Made by a program: the position numbers and the translations under genes. Shown here piece after piece: positions 46,702 to 57,772 of a stretch of DNA of 64,000 bases. The notes beneath the pieces are model-generated. The model was given only the letters and a program-made list of their open reading frames with translations, searched no databases and had not been told where the DNA came from. How positions within the stretch are numbered: the stretch's first letter is position 1; every line of letters begins with the position of its first letter. The stretch is from Thozetella sp. PMI_491 (taxonomy: Eukaryota > Ascomycota > Sordariomycetes > Chaetosphaeriales > Chaetosphaeriaceae): assembly GCA_021432635.1 (NCBI GenBank), contig MU270036.1, positions 630,915 to 694,914 on the forward strand, given 5' to 3'.

Positions 46702-47754
46702 AGCTAGCCTGAGCGATTGATGGTCGGGGCTAATGAAGTCGGAAGGTGGAGTTATAAAACCACCAAGATGGTCCACAATCTCAGCTTGTGATGTGATAGC
46801 CGCCAGATAGCTTGCTAGGGTTTACGAGCCCGAGGGAACTTATACAAGAATCGTGTCAGCGTCTGGTGTGGCACGTGCCGGCTCTCCCGGTACGGCGCCC
46901 GCGGACTGCCGGTCCAACGGCAGGGGTCGCTAGGGTCCCGCCGACACGCACGGTTCTACGTAGTAAGGCAGCTATCCACCACGCAGACTACGCGCGTCAG
47001 CGAAGTGACTGACGCAGCTGAAAGTTGATGCCCCGCAGTCTACCCTACCTATAGCGACCTTTCTTCTAAGCGAATGATGGCGCGTAACACAAGTACAAGT
47101 TGGATTTGCCCTTCCCCCTCGTCTATTTTTTTGCTTAGTTGGGCGGTTTTGGGAGTCGTTGGAAGCGCTTCGGAGTTAGGATTACAGCTCAGCCAGGGGT
47201 ATTTATAGCATAGTTAAGTTATAGCTGGTGTTTAATTAGGAAATTTGACGGGGGGGTAACTGGCATATAACTAATGTTAATTAATAATTAACTGGGAATA
47301 TAGCTGCTAGTTAATTAGACTTATAACTAGTGGTCGACTAATAGTTAACTGGAGATACAATTACTGGTTAATTAGACTTCTAACTACTAGTTAACTAAAT
47401 TTATAACCAGCAGTTAATTAACCTGTAACTAATAGTTAACTAGTAGTTAACTTAACTTATAACTACTAGTTAACTAGACCTAAATTTACGGGTTAACTAA
47501 TAACTAATAGTTAAGTAGTAGTTAACTAGGTCTTGAACTAGCTATTTTAATACCCGCTGCTCTAGCCTGGCGATTCTCTGCTTCTTGGTTTGCGAGGGCT
47601 TCCGCCTGGCACCTGGGAACGCTTTCATGTCCGAGCACGAAAATCGGGTCAAAGTCCAGCACAGTTTCGAGACGATGGACGATGACGACGACAATGCAGC
47701 CGCCGAATGGCATCACGCGAGCAGCTGCTTTTCCCGGCTCGGGGGGTGGGGCGA
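46702..47754. other. intergenic 1 kb with AT-rich repeat
   Basis: Upstream side of the ceramidase gene and 3' side of the DUF6594 gene. No gene-like frame; an AT-rich degenerate repeat occupies 47225-47530. Confidence 0.5.
47225..47530. repeat. degenerate AT-rich repeat built on (C)TAGTTAACTAG
   Basis: About ten copies of the self-complementary core AGTTAACT(A/G), alternating with TTATAACT(A)-type words at irregular 15-35 bp spacing. Origin unknown: RIP-decayed satellite or local expansion. Confidence 0.6.
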
Positions 47755-48627
47755 TCAAGTGGTTGTGCCGCTGGTTCCGACGAAAACAACTAGCACGGCA
47801 GCATAGGTGGCTGTAGCCGCCAGAACCTCAGTATTCGTAGCTCCGATCCCAGAGGCCAGAAATATGGCAAAAAGCAGAACTGAAATCGAAACCGTGATGA
47901 GACTCTTGTTTCGAGAAGGATCGAACGTCATGACTACCATAGGGACAATAAGAGCCGCCCCGCACGCCACTGCCATGATGAAGCGGGCGAGCGAGTCAAC
48001 GAAGGGTGAGTAGATCTCCGGTGCCCTCCCGTGGTGGTAATCGTTGAGTCGAATGTCCCTCTCAGTTCTGGTCCACGACAACCGGCTCGGTAGGTAGAGT
48101 CTGAGAAACTCCCGGACGCCGTCCTCCTGTGGCCGCAGCACTGTCCGGAAAGTCAAGTATCTCGTACCTAGCGGCTCACCTGGCATGCTGCTTAGCTCGG
48201 GAAAGGCATTCATGATGGACATTTGGTAGTTGCTGACGCTTGGCGGCACAATCAATTGTCTCATATATTCGTAATCTCGGATCGCATTTGCTGAGAAACC
48301 TTTAGAATTTCGGCCTAGAAGATGGACCGAAGACAAGGGTGAGAAATGGGGAGCCATACTATAGTTATGAAGGGTCTGACAAAGTGCTTTCATTTGGTCC
48401 TCTGACGTTGTTTTGGACTGGAAGATTTCCCCTTTGATCCTAGCGAGGTCTGTCTGGAGATGAACCACATTAAGTCGTACTAGGCCGTCATACTCGCCGA
48501 ACAGTGGAATTGCCGTCGGTCTCCCAACGTAAGCAACGAGTCGCCGCCAAAATCGGGCCGTTGGGCGGGACCCACGACTTGGGTTGTCCTCAGGACTGTC
48601 CGTAGCAATCATGGAGGCAAGATTCAT
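47755..48627 (-). CDS. DUF6594 membrane protein
   Basis: Single exon, 290 residues. The layout is that of the fungal DUF6594 family: a soluble helical N-terminal ~200 residues with a FGEYDGLVRLNVVHLQTDLA segment. At the C-terminus are three closely spaced hydrophobic helices (~210-232, ~243-262 and ~270-288), with the conserved EVLAATATYAAVLVVF end. Function of the family is unknown; members are multiplied in filamentous fungi and often sit near HET or NLR genes. Confidence 0.8.
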   Translation of the reverse strand: MNLASMIATDSPEDNPSRGSRPTARFWRRLVAYVGRPTAIPLFGEYDGLVRLNVVHLQTDLARIKGEIFQSKTTSEDQMKALCQTLHNYSMAPHFSPLSSVHLLGRNSKGFSANAIRDYEYMRQLIVPPSVSNYQMSIMNAFPELSSMPGEPLGTRYLTFRTVLRPQEDGVREFLRLYLPSRLSWTRTERDIRLNDYHHGRAPEIYSPFVDSLARFIMAVACGAALIVPMVVMTFDPSRNKSLITVSISVLLFAIFLASGIGATNTEVLAATATYAAVLVVFVGTSGTTT

Positions 48628-49093
48628 CGCGAGATATATAGAGTATTGTTGAAGGTCAGCCAGAACTTGTTATCTCTGTTATAGCAGTATGGGGTTCAAG
48701 TTACTTAACGGTAAAAAGTGGTAAAAAATAAAGAAGGTGATGATACTCGGAGGAGAGAAAGCGTGACGCCAGCTGCTGCGCTCAGCTAAATGTTTACAGG
48801 TCTTATCTTACCGGCAGGTGACCCCGCAAGTGGCACCTGCCCGCCTAGCGGGGATTCACTACCTGGCCCGTGCTCCTTCTTCTACGTATTTTCTTCCAAT
48901 CAGGAGTCTCCAAAATCCTTAGCGTGGGGGCAGGTGCACGGCCTTCCGTGTACCCTCCATGATACAACAATCTTATTGGGCACATGCCTCAGCCAAGAGA
49001 TCACCTCTACGTCATGCTTCAGGGCATTTTCAGCTCGTCGATATTAGACCCGCCTGCTATTCTGGCTTCTTACTGTATCCTAGTCATGTAGCT
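48628..49093. other. intergenic 0.5 kb, divergent promoters
   Basis: Lies between the DUF6594 gene and a plus-strand hypothetical gene. No gene-like frame or repeat. Confidence 0.45.
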
Positions 49094-49767
49094 ATGGCGC
49101 ATATTTTAGAACTAGACGATGAGTCAAGCACGACCGGGGCCGCCTGGACTAGCTCCCCAAACTCGACCACGGCAACCTCGACCTCGCCAGTCTCGACCGC
49201 GCTAGCCTCGAGCAGAGTGTCGAATAGACCACTACTTGAACATGCAGTCCCTCCTCATTCATCTTACCGATTCACTGAAGCGATTAAAGGCCTTCGCTTC
49301 ACGCTGAAGATATCAGCAGAATTGATTGAGAGTATCAAGTCCAGGGAAAGACCCAGCGCCAGAAGGTTTCGTTGGTTCAGATCCACGCCAAAGCTGACCG
49401 GCCCAGCGAAGGACTTGTACGACCGTTTGCAGAAGGCAGAGGAGCTGATCGGCACCGACATTGAGGAGCTGAAGCAGAAGCATGGCCATGGAGCTCAAGG
49501 CGATAGTAGGGCAATGCCTCCCATTCTACAACCTCATATGCTGACATATTCTGATGTGGGCCCATGACAGAAATCGCGATGGGTCGGATTCTCTCCATTG
49601 GTGCTGCCGTACAGAAACTTGAGCAGATTTTGCAGGATACACTCAGAGCTGCGAACAAGCATAATCCCAAGGCCGACGAGTTTTACAAAAGCTTTACAGA
49701 AGAGGTAGCAGACATACTGAGTGAGACGCAGAAAGTCATTCAGGAGCTAGATAAGAGGCTGGGCTAG
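49094..49767 (+). CDS. hypothetical helical protein
   Basis: Two exons, 49094-49505 and 49571-49767. The 65 nt intron (GTAGGG donor, GCTGAC branch, ACAG acceptor, phase 1) gives 202 residues. The first ~60 residues are Ser/Thr/Ala-rich and disordered. The remainder is strongly helical with heptad-like spacing (FTEAIKGLRFTLKISAELIE; VQKLEQILQDTLRAAN; EEVADILSETQKVIQEL), suggesting a small helical bundle or coiled coil. No family recognised, no signal peptide. Without the intron it would be two short overlapping ORFs. Confidence 0.5.
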
Positions 49768-50537
49768 ATAACAGACACAACGGTCTTGCTGGCACTGTTT
49801 CGTGTCTTATATCTTTACCTATGGCATCCAATTGATTCAATCTATACCTTCCTTGGGAACTAATATTAAACGCTTCTCCATGACTATTAATTACTCGAAA
49901 CAGGATAGCATTGATATAGATTCAGAACCAGGAACTTCACTTTTGTCAGTCCTACACCTCAAGCTCCCACTCCAACAGCCTTATAATCAGGTACACCAGC
50001 TACAGCAGCGCCGGTCACAAGCAGTACGCCAGGATCTATCTAAGCCGTTGTTGTCCGGTGTGATATCAAGGGAATCAGATTCATATCTCAGTCCGCAACA
50101 ATAATCCAAGCAGATTATCATTTCTTCTCTAATTACTCGCGCTTCGCGTCTTCATACTTCTACCCACTTTTGACCGCTTTCCTTTTCTTTTTATCATATT
50201 AGAGTCAAGCTGGACATCAAAACCGTCTGAGTTATGTCGAGATTATGAACTCATCTGTCTCAAGAATAGGTAAGTACAGAGCATATTATGGCATGGTTTG
50301 GCATATATCTCTAGAATGAGACCTGATGCCTGTCAGGGCTGGCCAGCTATGCAACTCGGTGATTGTGACGGTCCTGAGTATCGACACTGTTAAAGGAAGG
50401 CCAACAGGATCTCCCAGTAAGAGCTCTGCCTGAGACTTTACAGCTGAAGGTAAAGACAAAGACTAATTGGAAATACTTTAGCCCCATCTGCCTATTGCAA
50501 CGACTGTATACTGTCCGTTTTACATACACAGCTAGCT
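49768..50537. other. intergenic 0.8 kb with possible decayed LysM-linker sequence
   Basis: At ~49930-50100 one frame reads a Pro/Thr-rich linker (PTPQAPTPTAL, then SGTPATAAPVTSS) interrupted by TAA codons, as between LysM domains. It may be an eroded 5' part of the next gene. Confidence 0.35.
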
Positions 50538-51545
50538 ATGCCTATGGCCTCCAAAGACAACTTAGCCACAGTCCTGTCGAGTTTAACATCTTCCTATCGA
50601 TCGATCCAGGGGCTCTCCACAACTAAAACAGTTGCAGCCACAACGTTTACGATAGCGCCAACTAAAAGCACTACCCCTACATGTTCCGGAAGTGTATATA
50701 CGGTTCAGAGTTCCGATAGCTGCCAGAGCATATCAACTTCGAAGAGAATCAGCACATATGATCTCCTTTGGTCTAATAACTTGTCCTCGGGGTGCAGCGA
50801 CTTTCCCGCCTCAGGAGTTCTCTGCATCCCATTTAAAGCTACTTGTGAACCATATCTAGTCAAAACTGGCGAGAGCTGCAGCTCGATCATGCAAAAGTTC
50901 TCGATCTCATACGCACAGCTTATCACGTGGAACCCACCATTAGGGCTAGGATGTCAAGGGATGGAGAGCCTTATTGGATATGTTATATGTATCTCTCCCC
51001 CGGGAGGCCACCTGGTTGGTCCTAGCCAAGCCCTTCCTCCCAGCACGTACACGGGGCTCGGACGACCGTACGCAGCCCCCTCCCCTCCCCCCACAGAACC
51101 CCGGTCTTTAATAGCATTAGTGCTCACCACTTGCCTCCCTAGGACGTTAATCACAGGGTCTCTAACCGCTGTCGCCGCTCTCCCAACGCACACCTTTACA
51201 GCTGTAACTGACAATCTTAGCGTCCCCTACGCTAATCTCACCCGTCTCGACTGTGCGAAGTACATAACTGCTCCAGTCTTCATCGATTCCTTTCATAATA
51301 CTACATCATATAGCTGCACGGACGCTGCAGCACAGTATTCTGTTCCTCTGACCGACTTTTTGAGCTGGAGTCCTTCTCTTCTCGACACGACGCCATGCCT
51401 CCTCCAACCTCGGCAGCAATACTGCGTGCAGTTGTTCGAGTGTCCTATCCCCTTCTCGGACTGTACTTCTAAGCAGGCCCTAGCTAGCGTAATGACAGCC
51501 AAGACGAAAACATTGCCGGATTTCCAGTGTTATCCTCTGGTCTAG
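50538..51545 (+). CDS. LysM-domain protein, probably lacking its original N-terminus
   Basis: 335-residue frame with LysM units: YTVQSSDSCQSIS...LLWSNNLSSGC...LCIP, then YLVKTGESCSSIM...LITWNPPLGLGC...VICISPPGG. A third diverged unit is near the C-terminus (YSCTDAAAQYSVPLTDFLSW). LysM domains bind chitin or chito-oligomers, and fungal secreted LysM proteins mask chitin. No signal peptide is present at the ATG used. Either upstream exons exist or the gene is truncated; LysM-linker-like sequence with stops upstream favours decay. Confidence 0.6.
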   Translation: MPMASKDNLATVLSSLTSSYRSIQGLSTTKTVAATTFTIAPTKSTTPTCSGSVYTVQSSDSCQSISTSKRISTYDLLWSNNLSSGCSDFPASGVLCIPFKATCEPYLVKTGESCSSIMQKFSISYAQLITWNPPLGLGCQGMESLIGYVICISPPGGHLVGPSQALPPSTYTGLGRPYAAPSPPPTEPRSLIALVLTTCLPRTLITGSLTAVAALPTHTFTAVTDNLSVPYANLTRLDCAKYITAPVFIDSFHNTTSYSCTDAAAQYSVPLTDFLSWSPSLLDTTPCLLQPRQQYCVQLFECPIPFSDCTSKQALASVMTAKTKTLPDFQCYPLV

Positions 51546-51563
51546 ATAGCCCACAGAGCGATC

Positions 51564-53000
51564 TTACCTTGCAGCATCCGGGCTGCTCGCTTCCAGCAGG
51601 TTCCTCACCGCCAGATGTCCATGCTTGGCTGCCAGGCTCATTGCCCTCTGGTACTGTGAATGCCCCTGCCCGCTGCGTTCAACACCAGCGTTGAGCAAGA
51701 GCTGCACTATATCTATACAGCCATGCTCCGCAGCGCCTTCTAGCGCCGTCCTGCCGTCTTCTTTGGCTGCTGGTGCATTAACATCGGCCTGGTTCTCAAG
51801 GAGTCGCAACACAACCCCAAGGTAGCCGTGGATGGAAGCCGCTTACAGTGCCGTTATCCCTTTAGAAAAAGCGGGTGGGGCGTTTACATCAGCGCCGCCA
51901 TCAAGCAGAAGCCTAACGAGCTCGAGATTCCCTTCTTCACAGGCTGCTTGTAGTGCCGTTCTTCCATCCAATTCAGCTGGGGGAGCATCTATGTCAGCGC
52001 CAGCATCAAGTAGAATCTGAACAAGCTCAAGATTCTCTTATTCACAGGCTGCTTATAACACTGTTCTTCCGCTCACTTTAGCTGGCAGAGTATTAACATC
52101 AGCGCCAGCATCAAGTAGAATCTGAACAAGCTTGAGATTCCCTTTTTCACAGGCTGCCTGCAACGCTGTTCTTCCATACTTAGCTGGGGGAGTATCCACG
52201 TTAGCGCCAGCATCAAGTAGAATCTGAACAAGCTCGAGATTCCCTTTTTCACAAGCTGCCTGTAACACTATTCTTCCAGACTCATCTGGCAGAGTATTAA
52301 TATTAGCGCCAGCATCAAGTAGAATCTGAACAAGCTCGAGATTCTCTTGTTCACAGGCTGCCTGCAACGCTGTTCTTCCAGACTCAGCTCACAGAGCATT
52401 AACATTAGCGCCAGTATCAAGTAGAATCTGAACAAGCTTGAAATTCCCTTTTTCACAGGCTGCTTGTAGCGCCGTTCTTCCATTCTCTTCAGCTGGGGGA
52501 GCATCCACGTCAGCGCCAGCATCAAGCAGAATCCAAACAAGCTCAAGATTCCCTTTTTCACAGGCTACTTATAACGCTATTCTTCCCCTCCATCCAGCTA
52601 GCGGAGCATTAACGTCAGCCCCAGTATTAAGTAGCAGTCTGACCAGCAGCAGGTTATTTTTCATTACTAAGTAAGAGAGAGGCAAGCCGGTAAATCATGT
52701 TGTTATTTAGTTTAGGTTAGCGCCTGCCTTTACAACCACTTAGAGGATACTATCATCTTCCGCCAGCACAGCATCGATAAATAAGACTTCTGTAAAGGCC
52801 TCGGTTATCAGTCCTTTTATTGATAAAAGACAGCGTAGGAGGTGCAAATCTTTCTATTGACATAAAAGATCGATCGTTTTATCCCGTCCTTCATTTGTTA
52901 AGAGGTTATTCAACAATAAATACACGACAAGATTAATATATAGCATGGCAGCAGCCAGATCCTTCGCTAGAACCAGTTAGCCAGCTGTCGAGATTTCCAT
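51564..53000 (-). pseudogene. ankyrin-repeat array with RIP-type stops
   Basis: Reading minus from ~52640 to 51564 gives about nine consecutive ankyrin units of the form GRTALQAACEKGNLELVQILLDAGA. Weaker ankyrin-like sequence upstream to ~53.0 kb is also broken by stops. In-frame stops fall in several units. LQ is replaced by L-stop (TAA) in the units near 52575, 52050 and 51850; CEQEN becomes CE-stop-EN (TAA) near 52040; and NAL-stop-AESG (TGA) occurs near 52390. Each matches CAA to TAA or CGA to TGA. It probably belonged to an NLR or HET-ankyrin gene. Confidence 0.72.
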
Positions 53001-53929
53001 ATCTAAATCCCCTAGGAGGATCGCTCATAGGCACGAATAAACGTCTCGAATCAAGGTTCCATAGTAAGCAACAAGACATGCAGTCCACTAAGAGAGAGCC
53101 GGGTCATACGTATCGCTACTCCAGATCGCCAGGAATTCCATCCGGCTAGAGAACAGCACATAGGCTATTAAGGCAAGATCAGGGATAAATTTGTCTATCA
53201 TTATTTAGCAAATAGTCGCCGTTAGATATGATAATCTTATCTACCTATAGGCCCTAGGAAGCTTTGAAACTGGAACCAAGGCAGGTTTTATAGCAGATAG
53301 GTGTCGGCGGATTGGTGTCTAGATGTAAAAATATGGAATCCCTCGGGTGTTCTTGGACTTAGGGCTGTAAGATCTTTAGTATGTTAAATCCATAGGACTC
53401 TGGCGCCATTACCTTGGCCGTACTATTCTTAGACGGTGGGGAAATAATGACGGGAGACCTCTCTACGGGCTTTTTTAGAAATGTTCTTACCATCGAGATA
53501 TACCATAGATTCTCTTCCGGCTCGCTTCCACTTTTACATTTTTTGACCGACAATCTGCCACTCAAAGACTGTCCTGTGCTTATGCATGTCCCATTTATTC
53601 AGTTGGCGCTCGTACCCTTTTTTACTGCCAAACATTAGAGATATTCCATACTCGATTTACAAAACCATACCTCCAGACAAAACCATATTGCCTCTTCATT
53701 TCCTCTATAACTTCCTCAAGGGTTTTATTCTCGTGAAGGTAAAGTTTCCTTATTACCTCCTTATACAGCAACCAGTAGTCTCTCATATTGCTGGTATTTG
53801 AGATAAAACAATGGAGAGTATATGACTAATCAGGGAGGGCTGAAGTGTTGCGAGCATGTCAGTCGGAGTGAGTGGGAAGGTAGGAGGCGAAGGCCTATTT
53901 ATTCTTCTCGCCGATAACAATCAGCTGCT
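53001..53929. other. intergenic 0.9 kb, AT-rich
   Basis: No recognisable gene; small frames at 53.36-53.80 kb show no family. Possibly the eroded 5' part of the ankyrin gene. Confidence 0.35.
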
Positions 53930-54300
53930 ATGGCTCTGCACACCCTGATTGGCGGTATCCATAACCCTCATCTATGGCGTGCAGCGATGGCAGTCGCGGG
54001 CTGGCTATCTCAGCTAAGCGGGGCATACCGCGAGAAGGCTTTTTGGCTGGGATGGATGCCGCTTACCTATTGGGCGAGCCCAAAACCCTCATCAGCGCTA
54101 GCTCCCGGTTATGCGGAGCTAAAGTAGCCACCTCGTAGGCGCAGCGTGTGTGCTCGACGCCAACAGGCAGAGTCCATAACCCTCACTTGGTGGGGCTGTC
54201 CTGAAGAATCAAGGCTGCCATGGCGCCACTGCCGCTCCGCCTTGTGCTCGACGCTGATAGGCTCGATCCCAAACCCTCGTGCTTGGCGGGCTTCCGCTGG
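53930..54300. repeat. degenerate ~95-118 bp tandem repeat, about four units
   Basis: AACCCTC(A/G) cores occur near 53965, 54084, 54178 and 54273. The last two units share a longer block (TGTGCTCGACGC ... AGGC ... CCC/CCA ... AACCCTC ... TGG). Spacing is 94-119 bp. Confidence 0.5.
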
Positions 54301-54427
54301 TCCCAATCCCTAGGATGACTTCGCCATATATATATTCACAGCCAAGGAAAGCCGTTCAATCAAAGATCAGTCACCCCTAACAATTACTTACCAACAGACA
54401 ACATTACTCCTGCTACCATTGCCAAAC

Positions 54428-54598
54428 ATAGACATCTCAGTAGAAGCTCTCATTGGAATTCTCGCCCTTATGGTGTCTCTCCCTCCCTCGGCTCTTGTTG
54501 TCTGGAACATGATCCGACGCAGAAGGAACCGGGAAGCTGGTCTTAGGCCACAGAGCGCTAGGATCAGTGGGTACAGCCGCAGCTCCTACCTAGATTGA
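54428..54598 (+). pseudogene. small single-TM ORF lacking its start codon
   Basis: A 56-codon frame reads DISVEALIGILALMV..LPPSALVVW (one transmembrane helix), then the basic MIRRRRNREAG tail and a TGA. Upstream are TATATATA at ~54325 and a CA-rich leader, but the expected start is ATA (54428), which would be ATG with one G-to-A change. It could instead use an internal ATG or be a 3' exon. Confidence 0.3.
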
Positions 54599-55004
54599 GA
54601 ATTGACATGTCGACATAGGTCGTCGAACCTATTCCCGCCCCATCGTCACCAATTCTGTCCATTTTTGGCCTACCGACGACCGGCAAGACAGCGTCGAATT
54701 AGGCATATAGTACCACCACGAACTAGACCCGTGTTCGCCTCCTGCGGCCCACAGTTAGGGGGTTCTTGATCCACTGATGACAAACAGGAATTACTTAAGT
54801 TTGATACTACGACCTTAACTACTGTATACTATATAGAAATAGTTACAGAATGAGAAGGCGGAACTGTTATTGGGAAGAACCTGGCAACCGGGCCAATGAC
54901 TACGGATAGGTATCGAGTCATAGTATAGGCCGTTCCAGCCCAGCTTTACTACCCCACTACGCACATGGTAGACACCAAGGAGTTAAGGTACTAATTGGCG
55001 ATTG
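54599..55004. other. intergenic 0.4 kb
   Basis: No gene-like frame or repeat. Confidence 0.45.
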
Positions 55005-56228
55005 CTAAAAGGAGTACTGCTTCATAAACCACTCCTCCAAAACTTTTACAGCTTCTGCGTCCCCAAACTTTCTCGCTCTATCTAGAGCTGTCTGTCCACC
55101 GCCGTCGGTAGCATCTATTGCTGCGCCCTTGCTTAATAAAAATCGCAGTGCATCCGCATTGCCATTTCTCGCCGCCGTGTGTAGGGCTGTTTCTCCCGAG
55201 CCTTCCAAATGATCCCGCTGTGCAGCATAATCTATTCGCACCCCGTAGTCGATTAGGAGCTTCAACAATCCCACCCCCCCAGACCGACGTCTACCAAGTG
55301 TAGTCAAGAGAAGGTATGGCGACGGCTGAAGGCCTTTTTGGCGGATCATCTGAAGAAGTCGTTCTACAAGGATGGTGTCGTCGCGCAATGCGCACACGCT
55401 ATGCAATATTGAATCTTCATCCTTTTCTAGATCGAGTCCAGAGTCGAGTAATCGATGGAGGAATACGGACCAACCATCTCCGCCTTCACCTCTTACGTCT
55501 GCAATCGCCGAGAAGATCAATTTAGAACTTGGTATGACCCAGCGAGCAAGTACGAGAGCAAGCCATAATGACCAGGGCCACTCCAGCATGCGGATCTCGA
55601 AGCCCGAAGGCCAAAGCGCGCCATCTCGGAGCCGCCAAAGAGACGGGAAAGGCGCGTCGTTGGCTCTGAAATAAGTCGAATTTGGCTCCGTCAGCATCGA
55701 AGTAGCAAGCTCTGTATTTTTCATAGCGATGGCAGCTAAAACTAGAGCCTGCCGCTGTAGAGGAGTGACCCTAGAGAGTGGGGAGTTGATGTTGAGTCTG
55801 TCAGACAGCTTCATTTCAGAAAAGGTCATGTTCTTGCGACATTTTCGGAGCAGGTGCAACAGTTCCTCAGATGATACATCATCTGGGTTCGTATAAGGCA
55901 TGCACAGCTTGATAGCAGCCGCCAGTGGACCGCCAGGGCCTCGCCTAGTGAGAGCGACAAGGTTCGCAGCACTGGCGTCCTCAGGGTGCCGAACCGGATG
56001 TTCTCGATCGAGATGATGCACTAAAGACTCGAGGAAAACCGGCCAAGTGATCTGGAGTGTGTAATAGTCGTGAGCAGCGCGAAGAAAGCATCCCGGATTC
56101 TCGTCAAGTTCGTCATCTTTTCGAGATGTAAATGTTGCTATAGAGGGGTTGCGACCATGTTGACGCAATTTTGCGGGGTTATTTATATGCAAAATCTCCA
56201 ACCACTTTGAGACAGGGATTATAGGCAT
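55005..56228 (-). CDS. ankyrin-repeat protein
   Basis: Single exon, 407 residues from MPIIPVSKWLEIL (56228); an in-frame Met at 56288 is the alternative. The N-terminal ~300 residues are helical and not recognised. The C-terminus has at least two good ankyrin repeats (GETALHTAARNGNADALRFL and GQTALDRARKFGDAEAVKVL), preceded by weaker ones (LLKLLIDYGVRID). The frame is intact, unlike the ankyrin array at 51.6-53 kb. Probably a protein-protein scaffold. Confidence 0.75.
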   Translation of the reverse strand: MPIIPVSKWLEILHINNPAKLRQHGRNPSIATFTSRKDDELDENPGCFLRAAHDYYTLQITWPVFLESLVHHLDREHPVRHPEDASAANLVALTRRGPGGPLAAAIKLCMPYTNPDDVSSEELLHLLRKCRKNMTFSEMKLSDRLNINSPLSRVTPLQRQALVLAAIAMKNTELATSMLTEPNSTYFRANDAPFPSLWRLRDGALWPSGFEIRMLEWPWSLWLALVLARWVIPSSKLIFSAIADVRGEGGDGWSVFLHRLLDSGLDLEKDEDSILHSVCALRDDTILVERLLQMIRQKGLQPSPYLLLTTLGRRRSGGVGLLKLLIDYGVRIDYAAQRDHLEGSGETALHTAARNGNADALRFLLSKGAAIDATDGGGQTALDRARKFGDAEAVKVLEEWFMKQYSF

Positions 56229-56570
56229 GGTCGAAGACCGAGATGGGTACAATGGTATGGCAGCTGTGAGTCTACAAGAGGGTGGCATGGACGGAATGGG
56301 TGCGGTGGGGAGGTCTAAACTATTTCACTGCCAGACGGCCGCTCGGCAAGGCTGCGTTGGGTGCCTATGCGACGGGCTCTGACCTGCGGGATATGCCTCA
56401 GAATCAGCCTGTTCATTTTTACTCTATTGAATGCGTCCCTTTTTGGGAGAATAGCCGAGACTTCCAGGCGACAGTTTTGTACCTCTTGACCTCCAGCCGA
56501 ACTAATCATCATCATTCGGTTCGTTCTGCCAATTGATCAGACAAGAATCCTCGCGCGCAGCCAGTAGTTG

Positions 56571-57026
56571 TTAGCCATTTGTATCGTTGCTCCCAACGTC
56601 TCGCTTAGTAGGCACTGTCGCCGTTGCCTTGAGCGTAAGCCAGTCAATATAGAACTGCTGGGTCATATCAACGGCATCGATGGCAATTAGGGCCATCGGA
56701 GCCGTATTAACTTCATTCAGTCTCTCCCTGAGAGTAGGTAGTTCGATGTCGCCCCAAGTTCTTCCATATTTACTCAAGTTCTCAGGCTATAATGTTACAA
56801 CACGGATTGTTCCGCAGCACATTGAGGCCATGGCCTTGGACACGCGTTGGAAATACGTCCTGGCCTTCTCCTCATCATTCGTGTTAAGATTCTTCGATGA
56901 ATCAACAAGCCCGACGTATAACCAACTACGTTCAATAAACATCTCGTAAGAGTTGTGGCGGTCGGGTTTTCTTTTCCTCCAAGTTCCTTGTCTTTTCCGG
57001 GCCATAGTTTCTATGAAATCAATCAT
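56571..57026 (-). pseudogene. unrecognised gene with a single in-frame TAG
   Basis: One frame runs from 57026 to 56571 with a single TAG at 56789-56787, between IRVVTL and PENLSKYGRTWG. Sequence on both sides is protein-like (EEKARTYFQRVSKAMASMCC; GDIELPTLRERLNEV; FYIDWLTLKATATV). CAG to TAG would explain the stop. The family is not recognised, and upstream exons are likely missing. Confidence 0.4.
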
Positions 57027-57772
57027 GTTAGCAAACCTTGTCTATATCCGGCACTGCCGTCTTGACGTACCCAAATAGTCTTAAGGTCGCGGTTGCGGTC
57101 GCAGGCCCGTTTAGTCGCGATTTTGATAGGTTTCCTGGTATCTTCCCAATCAGCCCAAATCTCCACAGCTTCTTCGCCTTCTCGCAGTCACGATCTTGAG
57201 ATCCTTATGTATTTAGCGTGGCTTAGTGGCAAATGTGGAGTTAAGTATGCGCTGCGGAGTAAAAGTGGTGCGTTACGGGTAAATCCTCTAAAAAGAACGC
57301 TATAACTATCGTATATAGACACTTAGCGCAAAAAGTGGGACTAAATATGCGGCACGCAGTAAAAAGTGGTGTATCCTACCGATTAGACCTCGTAGTTAAG
57401 GGCATTTCATGGGATGGCTCGACTAGAAGCCTTATTTAAAGGAGGTCCTCCGGAGATGTCGACAGAAAATGCCGACGCGATTAGGCTGCCTCACGTGACG
57501 ACCAAATTTCGAATGGACCCCTCGCTCGGAGGGATCAACTGAGGGTTCCTCCTCCTACAGCTCACCTCAACAGAGTGGAGTTGCTCATCTCTCACGCAGT
57601 TCAAGGCTGTGTATTCCCTCAAAACTTCCCTCTGTATATTTTCTTGCATTAAATATATAGGCGCATCGCCTCCCTGTAAAGGATAACGAAGGCGCCCTTC
57701 CGACGCTGAGGCCAGTTTGCCTTACGAATTCTCTCCCTTGACTGCGTCAGGTGGCTAATAAAGTGCACCTAA
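57027..57772. other. intergenic 0.75 kb with a degenerate direct repeat
   Basis: Two ~70 bp related segments, near 57215-57290 and 57325-57395, share (G/C)AGTAAAA(A)GTGGTG. Upstream side of a HET gene. Confidence 0.4.
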
